From NCBI RefSeq assembly GCF_002285795.1, contig NZ_CP022961.1, positions 5,336,001 to 5,400,000 on the forward strand: 64,000 bases of DNA, given 5' to 3'. A model generated the notes under the pieces. The model did no database searches. It was not told the origin of the DNA and worked only from the letters and a program-made list of their open reading frames with translations. Positions within the stretch are counted from its first letter, which is position 1. Each line of letters begins with the position of its first letter. This document shows, in pieces, positions 17,436 to 26,147 of this stretch. The stretch comes from Plantactinospora sp. KBS50. Its GTDB lineage: Bacteria; Actinomycetota; Actinomycetes; Mycobacteriales; Micromonosporaceae. The translations under genes were made by a program, and so were the position numbers.

Positions 17436-18689
17436 GTGGAACGGGCGTACCCGGCTGGCGAGGGCCACGGAGTCACGGCGGACCCCGAGCACGAGGGCCA
17501 CGGCGCCGCGGCGGACCCGGGCGGCGAGGACCGGCCGGCCGCCGAGGATCCGGTCGACCACGCGGGTCCCGGCGGCGGGGACGGGTCCACCCGGGACGCC
17601 CGGCCCGGACACACCGGAGGCGGTGTCCACCCGGATGACCCGGGCCGGTTCGGGCGACCGGGCCGGCCGCTGCGGCGCAGCCCCTTCCTGGTCGGATTCA
17701 CCTTCGGCCTGGGTGTGCTGCTGGCGTACGCCGGTTTTCTCGCCCTGCGCAACGCCGCCTCGCTGCTCGTGCTGGTCTTCATCGCGCTGTTCCTGGCGAT
17801 CGGCCTGCACCCGGCGGTGGCCCGGCTCCGGTCCTGGGGTCTGCCCCGCGGCGCCGCCGTGGCGCTCGTCGCGCTCACCGTGGTGCTGCTGCTCTGCGGC
17901 GGCGTCGTGGCCCTGGTCCCGCCGCTGGTCTCGCAGTCCGCGCAGTTCCTGGACCACCTGCCGCACTATCTGGACGAGTTGCGCCGCAACGAGACCATCA
18001 ACGACCTGGCGGAGCGGTACCACCTGGCGGAGCGGCTCTCCTCGGCCGCGAACGCGGAGACCGCGGGCCGGGCGTTGGGCGGCGTGCTGGGCGGTGCCCG
18101 GTTGATCTTCGGCACGCTGTTCGGCCTGCTCACCGTGCTGGTGCTGACGATCTATTTTCTGGCCGCCTTCGACCAGATCCGGCACCTCGGCTACGCGCTG
18201 GTGCCGGCCTCCCGGCGGGAGCGGGTGCAGCTGATCGGGGACGAGATCCTGGACAAGGTCGGCGCGTACATGGTCGGGGCGCTCTCGATCGCCGTGCTGG
18301 CCGGCGGCAGCGCCTTCGTCTTCGCCATGGTGGTGGGGCTGGCGTACCCGTTCGCGTTGGCCGTGGTGGTGGCCGTTTGTGATCTCATCCCGCAGATCGG
18401 CGCGACCATCGGTGCGGTGATCGTGAGCCTGGTGGGGTTCGCCTCGTCCTGGCGGGTCGGCCTGGCCTGCGTGGTCTTCTTCGTGGTCTACCAGCAGATC
18501 GAGAACTACCTGATCTATCCGATGGTGATGCGCCGGTCCGTGAAGGTGAACGACGTGTCGGCGATCGTCGCCGCACTGCTCGGGGTTGCGCTACTCGGAG
18601 TGGTCGGCGCGCTCGTTGCGATCCCGGCGGTGGCGGCCCTCCAGCTCATCGTGCGGGAGGTCGTCCTCCCCCGCCAGCAGGCACGATAG
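17436..18689 (+). CDS. AI-2E family (PerM-like) membrane protein
   Basis: A 417-residue integral membrane protein. After a ~75-residue hydrophilic Gly/Asp/His-rich leader come the AI-2E exporter/permease family transmembrane segments (FTFGLGVLLAYAGFLAL, LLVLVFIALFLAIGLHPAV) and the conserved end YQQIENYLIYPMVMRRSVKVNDVSAIVAALLG. Family members export autoinducer-2 or move ions; substrate unknown. The GTG start is chosen because GGGGAGG sits six bases before it; an upstream in-frame ATG lacks this. Confidence 0.88.
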   Translation: MERAYPAGEGHGVTADPEHEGHGAAADPGGEDRPAAEDPVDHAGPGGGDGSTRDARPGHTGGGVHPDDPGRFGRPGRPLRRSPFLVGFTFGLGVLLAYAGFLALRNAASLLVLVFIALFLAIGLHPAVARLRSWGLPRGAAVALVALTVVLLLCGGVVALVPPLVSQSAQFLDHLPHYLDELRRNETINDLAERYHLAERLSSAANAETAGRALGGVLGGARLIFGTLFGLLTVLVLTIYFLAAFDQIRHLGYALVPASRRERVQLIGDEILDKVGAYMVGALSIAVLAGGSAFVFAMVVGLAYPFALAVVVAVCDLIPQIGATIGAVIVSLVGFASSWRVGLACVVFFVVYQQIENYLIYPMVMRRSVKVNDVSAIVAALLGVALLGVVGALVAIPAVAALQLIVREVVLPRQQAR

Positions 18690-18877
18690 CCGCGCCCGGG
18701 ACCAACCTGTCCACAATCCGTCTCATCGGACTCTGCAACCAGCCAGTCACTGAGGGTAACGTTGACCCATGACGACGGTGCCCTCGGGCACCGCGCAACC
18801 CGCGGTTCCGCACCGGCCGGACCCGGGGGTATGGGAGCGAGCAGACCGGCTTCCACTTTGTCTGGCAGGGGGACGCC

Positions 18878-19897
18878 ATGTCCACCATCCAATCCGGGTC
18901 GCCGGGTGGGGTCGGCCGACCGGCGACGCGACGCGAACTGTTCCGGCCGGCCTGGCTCGGCGGCCTGACCGCGCTGGCCGTCGCCCTCATCGTCAGCGGC
19001 GCCTACCTGGCCACCGACGGACCCGAACGGCCGCCCAACTCCGACCAGGCGGTCATCGGCACCCCGTCACCGGCGACGGCTCCGCCACCCACCGCGGCCC
19101 GCAGCACGCCGCCGGCGCGCAGCCCCGACACCAGCACCCCGCCCACCCCGATCGACTACTGGCCCGGTCCCGACTCCACCGGTGTTCCACCGGGTACCAC
19201 GCTGCACAACCAGAGCGGAACGCTCAACCTGCGCAAGGCCGGACAGGTCATCACCGGCCTCAACCTGACCGGCTGCGTCAACGTGTACGCCAGCGACGTG
19301 CAGATCCTCAGGTCCCGGATCACCTGCAACAGCACCACCTTCGCGGTCCGGGTGATGAACGGCGCGTCCGGGCTGATGCTGCAGGACGTCGAGATCAACG
19401 GCCGGGGCGGTACGGCGGTGGCGGTCTGTTGCAGCGACTTCACCCTCGATCGGGCGAACATCTACAACACCATCGACGGCGCCCGGCTGGGCAACAACAC
19501 CCGGGTGCTCAACTCGTACCTGCACGACCTGGCCCGGCTGCCCGGCACGCACAACGACTCGCTGCAGACCACCGGCGGCAGCCGGATCCTGGTCCAGCAC
19601 AACCGGATCGAGACGTACAACCCGCAGTTGCAGGACCCGTTCAACTCGTGCCTGATGGTCGGCTCGGAGACGGCACCGGCCCTGACCGACCTGCTGTTCA
19701 CCGACAACTACTGCAACGGCGGCAACTACTCGATCGGGATCCGCAGCGATCTGGTCGCCAGCGACGTCCGGTTCATCAAGAACAAGTACGGCCGGGACTA
19801 CCGGTACGGCGTCATCGCCCGACCCTCGCAGCCCGGCATCTGTTTCGAGCGGTCCACCAACGTGTGGTTCGACAACGGCCAACCCGTGCTGCCGTGA
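18878..19897 (+). CDS. Membrane-anchored right-handed beta-helix protein
   Basis: A 339-residue protein with an N-terminal membrane anchor or signal (PAWLGGLTALAVALIVSGAYL, residues ~24-44), a Thr/Pro/Ser-rich stalk, then a parallel beta-helix domain from about residue 100 (LNLTGCVNVYASDVQILRSRITCN; VEINGRGGTAVAVCCSDFTLDRANIYN; NSYLHDLARLPGTHNDSLQTTGGSRILVQHN). Such folds are typical of polysaccharide lyases and surface glycan-binding proteins. The HNDSLQ stretch resembles catalytic edges of those folds, but activity is not assignable. AGGGGGA precedes the start. It sits at the edge of the glycan locus, convergent with the PIG-L gene. Confidence 0.8.
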   Translation: MSTIQSGSPGGVGRPATRRELFRPAWLGGLTALAVALIVSGAYLATDGPERPPNSDQAVIGTPSPATAPPPTAARSTPPARSPDTSTPPTPIDYWPGPDSTGVPPGTTLHNQSGTLNLRKAGQVITGLNLTGCVNVYASDVQILRSRITCNSTTFAVRVMNGASGLMLQDVEINGRGGTAVAVCCSDFTLDRANIYNTIDGARLGNNTRVLNSYLHDLARLPGTHNDSLQTTGGSRILVQHNRIETYNPQLQDPFNSCLMVGSETAPALTDLLFTDNYCNGGNYSIGIRSDLVASDVRFIKNKYGRDYRYGVIARPSQPGICFERSTNVWFDNGQPVLP

Positions 19898-19909
19898 CCG
19901 GCGCGCCCG

Positions 19910-20545
19910 TCACGCCTCGATCAGGACCTTCTCGCACCGGTACGCCTCGGCGTAGCGCGACCGGCACTCCACCCCGCGCAACCGGGCCAGGCCGCGGAAG
20001 ACCTCCTCGTCCCACCAGTCCCGGGCCCGCTGCGACGGGTAGTGGGTGGTCAGCAGCTCCACCTTCCGTGCGAGCCGCTCGGCGGACAACGGCAGGTACG
20101 CGTTGCGCCGTCCCAGGTCGCCGTCCCACTTCGGGATCTCGTAGTGCAGCGCCGGTGCGCGCCGGAACGCGGTGGCCACCAGCCGGGCCAGCGTCCGGTG
20201 GTCCTGGTGCGCGTCGTCGGCGCCGGGGGCCAGCACCAGATCGGCGTCGAGCAGCCGGGCCGCCTCCTCGACGATCCGCTTGGCCGCCGCCCACCTGGCC
20301 GGCACCCGGCCGTCGGGCAGGGCGTGCAGCGCGAAGCTGAGCCGGGCCGCCGGCAGGAACGCCGCGGCGGCGGCCCGGGCCTCGGCGTGCCGCTCGGCGC
20401 TGCCGGTGAGCAGCACGTAGTGCACCCGCAGGTCGGCGCGGGCGCCGAGGGCGAGCAGCAGGCCGCCGGCGCCGATCTCGATGTCGTCGGGATGGGCGCC
20501 CAGCAGCGTCACCGCGCGGACCTCGGCCAGCCGGAGGCGGGGCAT
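19910..20545 (-). CDS. PIG-L family deacetylase
   Basis: A 211-residue Zn-dependent LmbE/PIG-L hydrolase that removes acetyl groups from N-acetyl amino sugars or related conjugates. The signature GAHPDDIEIG (His18, Asp20, Asp21) and the second motif DDAHQDH carry the metal ligands and base. Its ATG follows the stop of the nucleotidyltransferase gene directly (TGAATG), so the two are coupled. In this context it probably deacetylates a sugar of the surface glycan. Confidence 0.9.
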   Translation of the reverse strand: MPRLRLAEVRAVTLLGAHPDDIEIGAGGLLLALGARADLRVHYVLLTGSAERHAEARAAAAAFLPAARLSFALHALPDGRVPARWAAAKRIVEEAARLLDADLVLAPGADDAHQDHRTLARLVATAFRRAPALHYEIPKWDGDLGRRNAYLPLSAERLARKVELLTTHYPSQRARDWWDEEVFRGLARLRGVECRSRYAEAYRCEKVLIEA

Positions 20546-21361
20546 TCAGCGCGCCAGCACCGTGTCGGCCGGCCGGATCCGGTGCGGGTCCCAGAGCATC
20601 CACGGGCAGCGGTCCGAACGGTAGAGGTCCTCCAGTTCGGCCCGGTCCTTGAAGGTGTCGGCGGCCCGCCAGAACCCGGTGTACCGCTGCGCCATCAGCC
20701 GGCCGGACGGCAGCAGCCGGTCGAAGGCGTCCGGCACCAGGTCCTCGCCCTCGCGCAGCGCGGCGAAGATGCCCGGCCGCAGCACGAAGTAGCCGCCGTT
20801 CTCCCACTGCATCAGCTCGCGGATCGGGCGGATCCGGCGTACCCGGTCGCCGGGGGCGGCGATGTCCAGGACGTGATGGGTGGACTGCACCGGCACCGCC
20901 AGCACGCTCGCGGTGGCGGTGCTGCCGGCGAACCGTTCGATCATGTCCGGCAGCGGCGCGTCGGTGAGCGTGTCCGCGTAGTTGGCCAGGAACATCTCCT
21001 CGCGTTCGACGTACCGGCGTACCCGCAGCAGCCGCTCGCCGATGCTGGCGTTCCGGCCGGTGTCGATGAACGTGATGTTCCAGTCGGTGATGTCGGTCGA
21101 GAACAGCCGCAGGTCGCGACCGCCGCGGGCGAGCGTGAAGTCGTTGGTCCGGGTCTCGTCGTAGCGCAGGAAGTACTCCTTCACCGCCGCCGCGCCGTAG
21201 CCGAGGCAGAGCACGAAGTCCATGTGGCCGAAGTGGGCGTAGTAGCGCATCACGTGCCACAGCAGCGGCCGGTCACCGATCATCGCCATCGGCTTGGGCG
21301 CCGAGGCCGCGTCCTCGCGCATCCGCATGCCGAAGCCCCCGCAGAACAGCACCACCTTCAC
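20546..21361 (-). CDS. Sugar-phosphate nucleotidyltransferase (RfbF-like)
   Basis: A 271-residue nucleotidyltransferase closest in pattern to glucose-1-phosphate cytidylyltransferases. It has LFCGGFGMRMRE (nucleotide loop), PKPMAMIGDRPLLWHVMRYY, the insertion FVLCLGYGAAAVKEYFLRY and the RfbF-like stretch FIDTGRNASIGERLLRVRRYV. Expected reaction: sugar-1-phosphate plus NTP to NDP-sugar. Middle gene of a three-gene operon with a C-methyltransferase (0 bp gap upstream) and PIG-L. No 4,6-dehydratase gene is nearby, so the downstream sugar is not predictable. Confidence 0.85.
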   Translation of the reverse strand: MKVVLFCGGFGMRMREDAASAPKPMAMIGDRPLLWHVMRYYAHFGHMDFVLCLGYGAAAVKEYFLRYDETRTNDFTLARGGRDLRLFSTDITDWNITFIDTGRNASIGERLLRVRRYVEREEMFLANYADTLTDAPLPDMIERFAGSTATASVLAVPVQSTHHVLDIAAPGDRVRRIRPIRELMQWENGGYFVLRPGIFAALREGEDLVPDAFDRLLPSGRLMAQRYTGFWRAADTFKDRAELEDLYRSDRCPWMLWDPHRIRPADTVLAR

Positions 21362-22585
21362 TCACACCACCGCCAACCGCGGGATCGGGAACACCAGCCG
21401 ACCGCCCCAGTCCCGCACGTACGCCAGTTGCCGGGACAGTTCGCTGCGCAGGTTCCAGGGCAGCACCAGCACGTAGTCGGGCCGGTCGGCGGCGATCCGC
21501 TCGGGCGGGTGGATCGGGATGTGCGTTCCGGGCAGGAACCGGCCCTGCTTGTACGGGCTGCGGTCCACCGTGTACGGGAGCAGGTCGGCCCGGATGCCGC
21601 AGTGGTTGAGCAGGGTGTTCCCCTTGCCCGGCGCGCCGTACCCGACCACCCGCTCCCCCCGGCCCCGCGCGCCGTGCAGGAATTCCACCAGGTCGCGTTT
21701 GACCGCGAAGACGCTCTCGGCAAACCCCCGGTACCCGTCGAGGGTGTGCAGGCCGGCCCGGGCCTCCTGGTCCAGCACCGCCTTGACCGCGGCGGACGGC
21801 TCCCCCGCCGCCGCGGCCGGTCGGGCGTGCACCCGCAGCGAGCCGCCGTGCGTGGTCAGTTCCTCCACGTCCACCACCGCGAGGCCACCGGCGGCCAGCG
21901 CCCGCTGCGCGGTCAGCAGCGAGAGGTACTGGTAGTGCTCGTGGTAGATGGTGTCGTACTGCCGGCGCTCGATCAGCCGCAGCAGGTGCGGGAACTCCAG
22001 GGTGACCAGCCCGGTCCGTTTGACCAGCGCGGCGAGGCCCTCGGTGAACCCCACCAGGTCCGGCACGTGCGCGTACACGTTGTTCGCCACCACCAGGTCG
22101 GCCCGGCCGTACGTGGCGGCCAGGTCGACCCCGGTCTCCGGGCCGAGGAACCGGACCTTGGTCCGGATCCCGTGCCGCCGGGCGACCGCCGCGACGTTGG
22201 CCGCCGGCTCGACGCCGAGCACCGGGATCCCCCGCTCGGCGAAGTGCCGCAGCAGGTAGCCGTCGTTGCTGGCGACCTCCGTGACCAGGCTGTAGGGCCC
22301 GAGTTCCAGGGCCGACACCATGGTCTGCGCGTACCGGCCGGCGTGCGCGACCCAGGAGTCGGAGTACGACGAGAAGTACGGGTAGTCGCGGAAGATCTCC
22401 TCACCACCGACGTACGCGGGCAGTTGTACCAGCAGGCACTCGGGACAGATCCGCACGTGCAGCGGATAGAACGTCTCCGCGGTGTCCAGCCGCTCCACGC
22501 TCAGATAGCTCTCGCAGAGCGGGGACATGCCCAGGTCGACGAAGGATTCGGTCAACTCGGCCGCACAGAGCCGGCAGGTGGCCAT
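21362..22585 (-). CDS. Class I SAM-dependent sugar C-methyltransferase (TylC3/NovU type)
   Basis: A 407-residue three-domain methyltransferase: an N-terminal zinc-binding domain (CRLCAAEL and CPECL cysteine pairs, residues ~4-55), a Rossmann SAM-binding domain (VTEVASNDGYLLRHF; GVEPAANVAAVA) with YHEHYQYLS, and a C-terminal domain ending GYGAPGKGNTLLNHCGI. This is the architecture of deoxysugar 3-C-methyltransferases. Of two close ATGs I chose the second because GAGG is seven bases upstream. It leads the leftward operon and diverges from the epimerase gene. Confidence 0.9.
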   Translation of the reverse strand: MATCRLCAAELTESFVDLGMSPLCESYLSVERLDTAETFYPLHVRICPECLLVQLPAYVGGEEIFRDYPYFSSYSDSWVAHAGRYAQTMVSALELGPYSLVTEVASNDGYLLRHFAERGIPVLGVEPAANVAAVARRHGIRTKVRFLGPETGVDLAATYGRADLVVANNVYAHVPDLVGFTEGLAALVKRTGLVTLEFPHLLRLIERRQYDTIYHEHYQYLSLLTAQRALAAGGLAVVDVEELTTHGGSLRVHARPAAAAGEPSAAVKAVLDQEARAGLHTLDGYRGFAESVFAVKRDLVEFLHGARGRGERVVGYGAPGKGNTLLNHCGIRADLLPYTVDRSPYKQGRFLPGTHIPIHPPERIAADRPDYVLVLPWNLRSELSRQLAYVRDWGGRLVFPIPRLAVV

Positions 22586-22659
22586 GATCATGCCTCACCC
22601 CCATAACACCCGAACCTTCCGGTCCGCCCGACCAGTCACGCTAATCAGGACATATGCCG

Positions 22660-22707
22660 GTACGACTGTTCAGTCCAAAACCTGACTGTCACCTCTGGTA
22701 GTCGTAC
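22660..22707. promoter_or_regulatory. Nested dyad symmetry in divergent glycan promoter region
   Basis: GTACGACT (22660-22667) and AGTCGTAC (22700-22707) are a perfect 8-bp inverted repeat that encloses a second one, CAGTC...GACTG (22671-22688). It lies between the divergent methyltransferase and epimerase operons, where a shared regulator would bind. Confidence 0.4.
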
Positions 22708-22759
22708 GATCACTCCTAGACTCGGCTCGGCTACCCCGCCGACGACGGGAGGATGCACC

Positions 22760-23883
22760 GTGCGCGTGCTGGTGACCGGCCACCACGGATACCTCGGCAG
22801 CGTGCTGACGCCGCTGCTGACCGCCGCCGGACACGAGGTGTCCGGACTCGACAGCGACCTGTACGCCGACCAGCTGCTCGGCCCGGCGCCGCCCGAGGTG
22901 CCCGGGCGGCGGATGGACCTGCGGGACGTCGGCCCCGCACAGTGCGCCGGGTTCGACGCGGTGGTGCACCTCGCGGCGCTCTGCAACGATCCGCTGGGCG
23001 ACCTGGATCCCCGGCTGACCGTCGAGATCAACCACGCCGCGACCGTCCGGCTGGCCCGCGCCGCGCGGGCCGCCGGCGTGCCCCGGTTCGTCTTCGCCTC
23101 CTCGTGCAGCCTGTACGGCACCGGCCGGGCCGGCCAACCCGGCCAACCCGGCCCAGCCGGCACCGCGGCCACCGGGTTCGCTCCGCTCACGGAGCAGGCC
23201 GGGTTCGCTCCGCTCACGGAGCAGGCCGGGTTCGCTCCGCTCACGGAGGACGCCGGGTTCGCTCCGCTCACGGTGTACGGCGAGACGAAGGTGGCGGCCG
23301 AGCGCGACCTGGTGGCGCTGGCCGACGACGACTTTTCACCGGTCTTCGCCCGCAACGCCACGGCGTACGGGTTCTCCCCCGGCTGCGCGCGGACCTGGTG
23401 GTGAACGACCTCGTCGCGCACGCGCTGCTCACCGGGCAGGTGCGGCTGCGGTCCGACGGCCGCGCCTGGCGCCCGCTGGTGCACGCCGAGGACATCGGGT
23501 ACGCGCTGATCGCGCTCGTCGAGGCGCCCCGGGAGGTGGTCCACGCCCGCGCCTACAACGTGGGGGCGACCGGCGAGAACCATCTGATCCGGGACGTCGC
23601 CGCGATGGTGGCCGAGGTGGTCGACGGGGCGCGGGTGACGTTCGCCGCCGGGGCCGGAACGGACGCCCGCGACTACCGGGTCGACTGCGCGCGGATCGCC
23701 GCGGAGGTCCCGGCGTTCCGGCCCCGCTGGACGCTGCGCAAGGGCATCGAGCAGCTGGTCGAGGCGTACCAGCGGCATGGGCTCGGCCGCGCGGACCTGG
23801 CCGCCCGGTACCAGCGGCTGGCCCGCATCCGCGAGCTGCGCGCGGCCGGACGGCTCCGCCCCGACCTGCGGTGGGTCGGGTGA
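22760..23883 (+). pseudogene. NAD-dependent epimerase/dehydratase, single frameshift
   Basis: An extended short-chain dehydrogenase of about 374 residues, acting on NDP-sugars. Frame 1 gives VTGHHGYLGSVL (NAD loop), HLAALCNDPLGD, FASSCSLYG and the catalytic YGETK, then breaks into nonsense after AYGFSP. The rest (DLVVNDLVAHALLTGQVRLRSDGRAWRPLVHAEDIG...) continues one frame over to a good C-terminus. One C added to the five-C run at 23376-23380 restores TCC CCC CGG CTG and a full-length protein, so this is a one-base deletion or sequencing error. GTG start with GGGAGGA upstream. It overlaps the next gene by GTGA. Four 27-bp repeats precede the active-site Tyr. Confidence 0.85.
23174..23273 (+). 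repeat. 27-bp tandem repeats beside epimerase active site
   Basis: Three full and one partial copies of a 27-bp unit encode GFAPLTEQA in frame, directly before the catalytic VYGETK. Homologues are expected to have a single short loop here. Confidence 0.93.
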
Positions 23884-25205
23884 CCGGGCGGGACGGCGCG
23901 GCGGCCGGCGTCGTACCGCGGACCGGGGACCCCCGGCCCGACCCGCACCTCGACCCGGACCGGGACCCGACCCGGGACCCGCACCGCGATCCGGACCGGG
24001 ACCTGGACCGGGACCTGGACCGGGACCCGGCCGGCGGGAGCCGGACCTGTGTGGCCTGCGGCGGCGGTCCGCTGGCCCCGGTGGCCGACCTGGGCGAGGT
24101 GCCCGTGGAGTGCGGCGTGCACTGGCCGGACCGGGCCGCCGCGCTCGCCTCCCCGCTGGGCCGGATGCGGCTGGCCGTCTGCCCGGACTGCGCGTACGTG
24201 CGCAACCTCGCGTTCGACGCGGCGGCGCTGAACTACGACACCGGCATGGACACCAACCTGCACCACTCCGCGGCCTTCCGGGACTTCTCCACCGGGCTGG
24301 TCCGGTACCTGGCCGGGCGCTACCGGCTCGCCGGCGGCACCGTGCTGGACGTGGGTTGCGGGCAGGGCGAGTTCCTCCGCGAGCTGTGCCGGACCGCCGG
24401 CTGTCACGGTGTCGGCTACGACGCCATGTACGCCGGGATCGAGGGGCCGGACCCCTCCGGCGCGGTGCTGCACCGCGGCCACGCGCCGCCGGACGGCGAC
24501 CTGCCCCGGTACGACCTGGTCACCTCCCGGCACTGGCTGGAGCACCTGGACGACCCGTACACGTTCCTGCTCCGGCTCCGCGAGCACGCCGGGGCCCGGC
24601 CGGTGTACGGCTACCTGGAGGTGCCGGACGCCGAGTACGACCTGGCCACCGCCGGCTGGGAGGTGATCTACCCGCACGTGTCGTACTTCGCCGGCTATCC
24701 GCTGTGCCGGCTGGTGCAGCGGGCCGGCTGGCGGGTGGTGGCCACCGGCCCGCTGTTCGACGGCATGTTCCGGTACGTGGAGATCTCGGCGAACGCCCCG
24801 GCGCCGACGGCGGCGTCCCGGCTGCCGGCCCGGGACGACCGGGACCGGCAGCTCACCGCGGTCGGCGGCTTCGCCGAGCGGCACGCGGCCGAGCGGCGGC
24901 GCTGGCGGGCCACCCTGGCCCGGCTGGTCGCCGGCGGCGACCGGCCGGCGCTCTGGGGCGCCGGATCGCGCGGAGTGCAGTTCCTGAACCTGATCGACCC
25001 GGAGCGCCGGCTCGCGGCCGTGGTGGACGTGAACCCGCGCAAGTGGGGCCGCTACCTGCCGGTGACCGGTCACCGGGTGGACCCGCCGGGCACGCTCGCG
25101 GGGCTCTCGCCCCGCACGGTGGTCATCACGAATCCGGCGTACCGGGCGGAGGTCTCCGACGCCCTGCACGAACTCGGCGTCGCCGCCGAACTGCTGGTCG
25201 CCTGA
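23880..25205 (+). CDS. Class I SAM-dependent methyltransferase (sugar C-methyltransferase-like)
   Basis: A 441-residue protein. The first ~55 residues are a charged run of DPDRDP/DRDLDR repeats with no homologous look. Then come a zinc-type knuckle (CVACGG ... CPDCAYV), a SAM domain (GTVLDVGCGQGEFLREL), a YDLVTSRHWLEHLDDPY motif, and a C-terminal Rossmann-like domain (ALWGAGSRGVQFLNLI). The design parallels the C-methyltransferase on the other side of the divergent promoter. GTG start overlaps the epimerase stop (GTGA). Likely modifies the same or a second sugar in the glycan pathway. Confidence 0.85.
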   Translation: MTGRDGAAAGVVPRTGDPRPDPHLDPDRDPTRDPHRDPDRDLDRDLDRDPAGGSRTCVACGGGPLAPVADLGEVPVECGVHWPDRAAALASPLGRMRLAVCPDCAYVRNLAFDAAALNYDTGMDTNLHHSAAFRDFSTGLVRYLAGRYRLAGGTVLDVGCGQGEFLRELCRTAGCHGVGYDAMYAGIEGPDPSGAVLHRGHAPPDGDLPRYDLVTSRHWLEHLDDPYTFLLRLREHAGARPVYGYLEVPDAEYDLATAGWEVIYPHVSYFAGYPLCRLVQRAGWRVVATGPLFDGMFRYVEISANAPAPTAASRLPARDDRDRQLTAVGGFAERHAAERRRWRATLARLVAGGDRPALWGAGSRGVQFLNLIDPERRLAAVVDVNPRKWGRYLPVTGHRVDPPGTLAGLSPRTVVITNPAYRAEVSDALHELGVAAELLVA

Positions 25206-25226
25206 GCCCATTCCGGGAGGAGACGC

Positions 25227-26147
25227 ATGGCCGCGCCCCCGCGGGTGACCCTCGGCATGCCGCTGTTCAACGCCGAGCGGTACCTGGCCGAGAGCCTCGA
25301 CGCGCTGCTCGCCCAGGACTATCCCGACTTCGAGCTGGTGATCAGCGACAACGCCTCCAGCGACGGGACCTGGGACATCTGCCGCCGGTACGCCTCGCGC
25401 GACCCGCGGATCCGGCTGCACCGCAACGAGCGCAACCTGGGCGGGCCGGTGAACTACGCGCGGGTGGTGCAGCTCGCCCGGGGTGAGCTGTTCAAGTGGG
25501 CCGCCTACGACGACATCTGCCGGCCCCGGCTGCTGAGCGCCTGCGTCGCGGCGCTGGACGCGGCCGGCCCGGAGACCGTGCTGGCCTACCCGCGCACCGT
25601 GCTCATCGACGACCACGGCCGGTCCATCGGGCCGTACGACGACCGGCTGGACCTGCCGGGCCGCCGGCCGTGGCGCCGGGTGGCCCGGGTGGCCGACCGG
25701 ATCAACCTGTGCCACGCCCACTTCGGGGTGTTCCGGCTGGCGGCGCTGCGCCGGACCGGGCTGATCCGGCCGTTCCTGGGCTCGGACTACACGCTCGTCG
25801 CCGAGGTGGCCCGGCTGGGCGGCATCCACGAGGTGCCGGAGCGGCTGTTCCTGCGCCGGCTGCACCAGGGGTCGACCCGGCAGGCCGGCGGCACCGGCAC
25901 CGCCGCGGTGGCCTGGTACGCCCCGGACCGCCGGGACGAGCGGATCCGCTCGCCGCACCGCCGGATGGTGGTCGAGACGCTGCGCACGCTGGCCGGCGGG
26001 GACGCCCCGGCGCTCACCCGGCTCAGCTGCGCGGCGGCCTTCCTGGCCGCCTGGGAGGTGCGCCGGGTCCGGGTCCGGATCGGCGCCTGGCGCCGCGGGC
26101 AGCGCCGCCGGCCGCCGTCCACGGCGATGCCCCGGGGTGCGGCGTGA
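25227..26147 (+). CDS. GT2-family glycosyltransferase
   Basis: A 306-residue family 2 glycosyltransferase with a GT-A domain: VTLGMPLFNAERYLAESLDALLAQ at the N-terminus, ISDNASSDGTWDIC, NLGGPVNYARV and the metal-site stretch WAAYDDICRPRLL (DD in place of DxD). A basic C-terminal tail could contact the membrane. GGGAGGAG lies upstream of the ATG. Its stop overlaps the flippase start (GTGA), placing both in one operon that builds and exports a glycan. Confidence 0.9.
   Translation: MAAPPRVTLGMPLFNAERYLAESLDALLAQDYPDFELVISDNASSDGTWDICRRYASRDPRIRLHRNERNLGGPVNYARVVQLARGELFKWAAYDDICRPRLLSACVAALDAAGPETVLAYPRTVLIDDHGRSIGPYDDRLDLPGRRPWRRVARVADRINLCHAHFGVFRLAALRRTGLIRPFLGSDYTLVAEVARLGGIHEVPERLFLRRLHQGSTRQAGGTGTAAVAWYAPDRRDERIRSPHRRMVVETLRTLAGGDAPALTRLSCAAAFLAAWEVRRVRVRIGAWRRGQRRRPPSTAMPRGAA

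Noticed and set aside
20042-22606. An 854-codon plus-strand frame opposite PIG-L, nucleotidyltransferase and methyltransferase
   Set aside because: The three minus-strand proteins show complete family motifs and ribosome sites; the plus frame shows none.
23174-23273. Insertion sequence or mobile repeat in the epimerase gene
   Set aside because: Only short in-frame tandem units are present, with no terminal inverted repeats or transposase.
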